Below, in pieces: positions 63,312-64,000 of a stretch of 64,000 nt of DNA. The notes under the pieces are model-generated. The model saw only the letters and a program-made list of their open reading frames with translations. It made no database searches and was not told where the DNA came from. Both the position numbers and the translations under genes were made by a program. Source of the stretch: Flavobacterium johnsoniae. Lineage in GTDB: Bacteria > Bacteroidota > Bacteroidia > Flavobacteriales > Flavobacteriaceae. The DNA is taken from NCBI RefSeq assembly GCF_001879205.1, contig NZ_MLFK01000008.1:182720-246719 (forward strand), given 5' to 3'. The number at the start of each line of letters is the position of its first letter. The first letter of the stretch is position 1.

Positions 63312-64000
63312 ATGAAAATTAAAATTAATTACGGGGCTATTGCAGTTTTTTATATCATTGCCATTGCCTGCAGATTTATAGCAGTTAAAACAAATTTATT
63401 TACCGGAATTGTACATGATTATGTATTTATTTTAATTCGTGGTGTTGGTCCGGCTTTGGGCGCATTTGCAGCGATAAAATTATTTTCTTTAAACAATCCG
63501 CTTTCCTTAAAAGGAATATATTCGAATATAATTTTGCCTTTTGTTGTTTTCTGGCTGCTTCCGGCACTTTCTATTACAACATTATACTATTTTATATATG
63601 GTAAGTTTCCAATCGTGTTTGCCTTTACAGTTTTAGTGTACGGACTTTTGGAGGAAATTGGCTGGAGAGGTTTTCTGCAGGAACAGTTAAAAGGACTCCC
63701 AACATTATATGCAACAGCAATTATTGCGGTTCTTTGGTTTTTATGGCATTTAAATATTGATTTAACCACTTCAAACATGATTTTCCTGGGGATTATTTTC
63801 TTCGGAAGCTGGGGAATCGGCAAGATATATTCTAAAACCAGTTCGCTTATTGCGGTTGCCGGCGTGCATTCGCTAAACAATTTCTTTGTAAAAGGCGTTC
63901 ACGAAAAAGAATTGATGCTAATTTTGGCTCTTTTGGTAATATGGATAGGTTTTGTAATTATTTACGACCGAAAACATAAGGCTGAGCTGGCGTTAGAAAA
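63312..64000 (+). CDS. CPBP family intramembrane metalloprotease (5' part)
   Basis: The frame starts with ATG at 63312 and stays open to the end of the window (229 codons), so the 3' end is missing. It has about seven hydrophobic segments and the three CAAX/Abi protease motifs: LLEEIGWRGFLQ (EExxxR), WFLWHLN (conserved His) and GVHSLNNFF (HxxxN). Members are membrane-embedded glutamate/histidine peptidases, some acting in bacteriocin immunity. The upstream Crp/Fnr gene may be its regulator. Confidence 0.88.
   Translation, partial: MKIKINYGAIAVFYIIAIACRFIAVKTNLFTGIVHDYVFILIRGVGPALGAFAAIKLFSLNNPLSLKGIYSNIILPFVVFWLLPALSITTLYYFIYGKFPIVFAFTVLVYGLLEEIGWRGFLQEQLKGLPTLYATAIIAVLWFLWHLNIDLTTSNMIFLGIIFFGSWGIGKIYSKTSSLIAVAGVHSLNNFFVKGVHEKELMLILALLVIWIGFVIIYDRKHKAELALE

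Overview
The window looks like a chromosomal segment of a Flavobacterium-type bacterium (Bacteroidota). The DNA is AT-rich. Several promoters match the Bacteroidota -7 consensus TAnnTTTG. Typical Bacteroidota systems are present: a SusC/SusD pair behind an ECF sigma/anti-sigma couple, lipoproteins with acidic residues after the lipobox Cys, a C-terminal type IX secretion (T9SS) sorting domain, and relics of a Bacteroidota type VI secretion system. No rRNA, tRNA, CRISPR array or complete insertion sequence was recognised.

Layout. 1-3.5 kb: the 3' part of a PQQ-type sugar dehydrogenase, an AraC regulator, an unknown 166-aa protein and Ku. 3.5-9.1 kb: a three-domain LigD ligase/polymerase with an overlapping membrane-protein gene, divergent from a large-subunit KatE catalase. 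With Ku this forms a DNA-repair/oxidative-stress block. 9-16 kb: small housekeeping and accessory genes (EamA exporter, two GNAT acetyltransferases, LysR, SMR exporter, Crp/Fnr, zinc alcohol dehydrogenase, SDR and a TetR regulator). Matching operator-like sites lie upstream of both the TetR gene and the SDR gene. 16-22 kb: a probable metal (zinc?) uptake locus. It has a four-gene operon (DUF4625 lipoprotein, TonB receptor, DUF4625-like lipoprotein, AztD-like beta-propeller lipoprotein), then a His-rich small protein whose promoter is covered by two near-palindromes.

22-26 kb: small orphan genes and a rearrangement scar in which truncated tssH (ClpV) and truncated tssF of a type VI system abut head to head. 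26-35 kb: ECF sigma factor, FecR anti-sigma factor, SusC with an STN signalling domain, SusD, and a fused phosphodiesterase/alkaline phosphatase. Together these suggest uptake and cleavage of an organophosphate or phosphodiester substrate. 35-50.7 kb: two giant secreted proteins in tandem. The first has seven leucine-rich-repeat units, a dockerin-like EF-hand pair and a T9SS sorting domain. The second begins with a cohesin-like domain, followed by many CARDB, Calx-beta and Ig-like modules. Its T9SS sorting domain is out of frame by one base in a poly-A run. The dockerin/cohesin-like pairing of adjacent giants is the most novel feature of the window.

50.8-64 kb: a patatin-like lipase, an MTA/SAH-nucleosidase-like enzyme, a complete RND efflux operon, a dispersed inverted repeat, a secreted HEXXH metallopeptidase-like lipoprotein followed by two tandemly duplicated small lipoproteins, a Crp/Fnr regulator, and a CPBP intramembrane protease cut by the window end.
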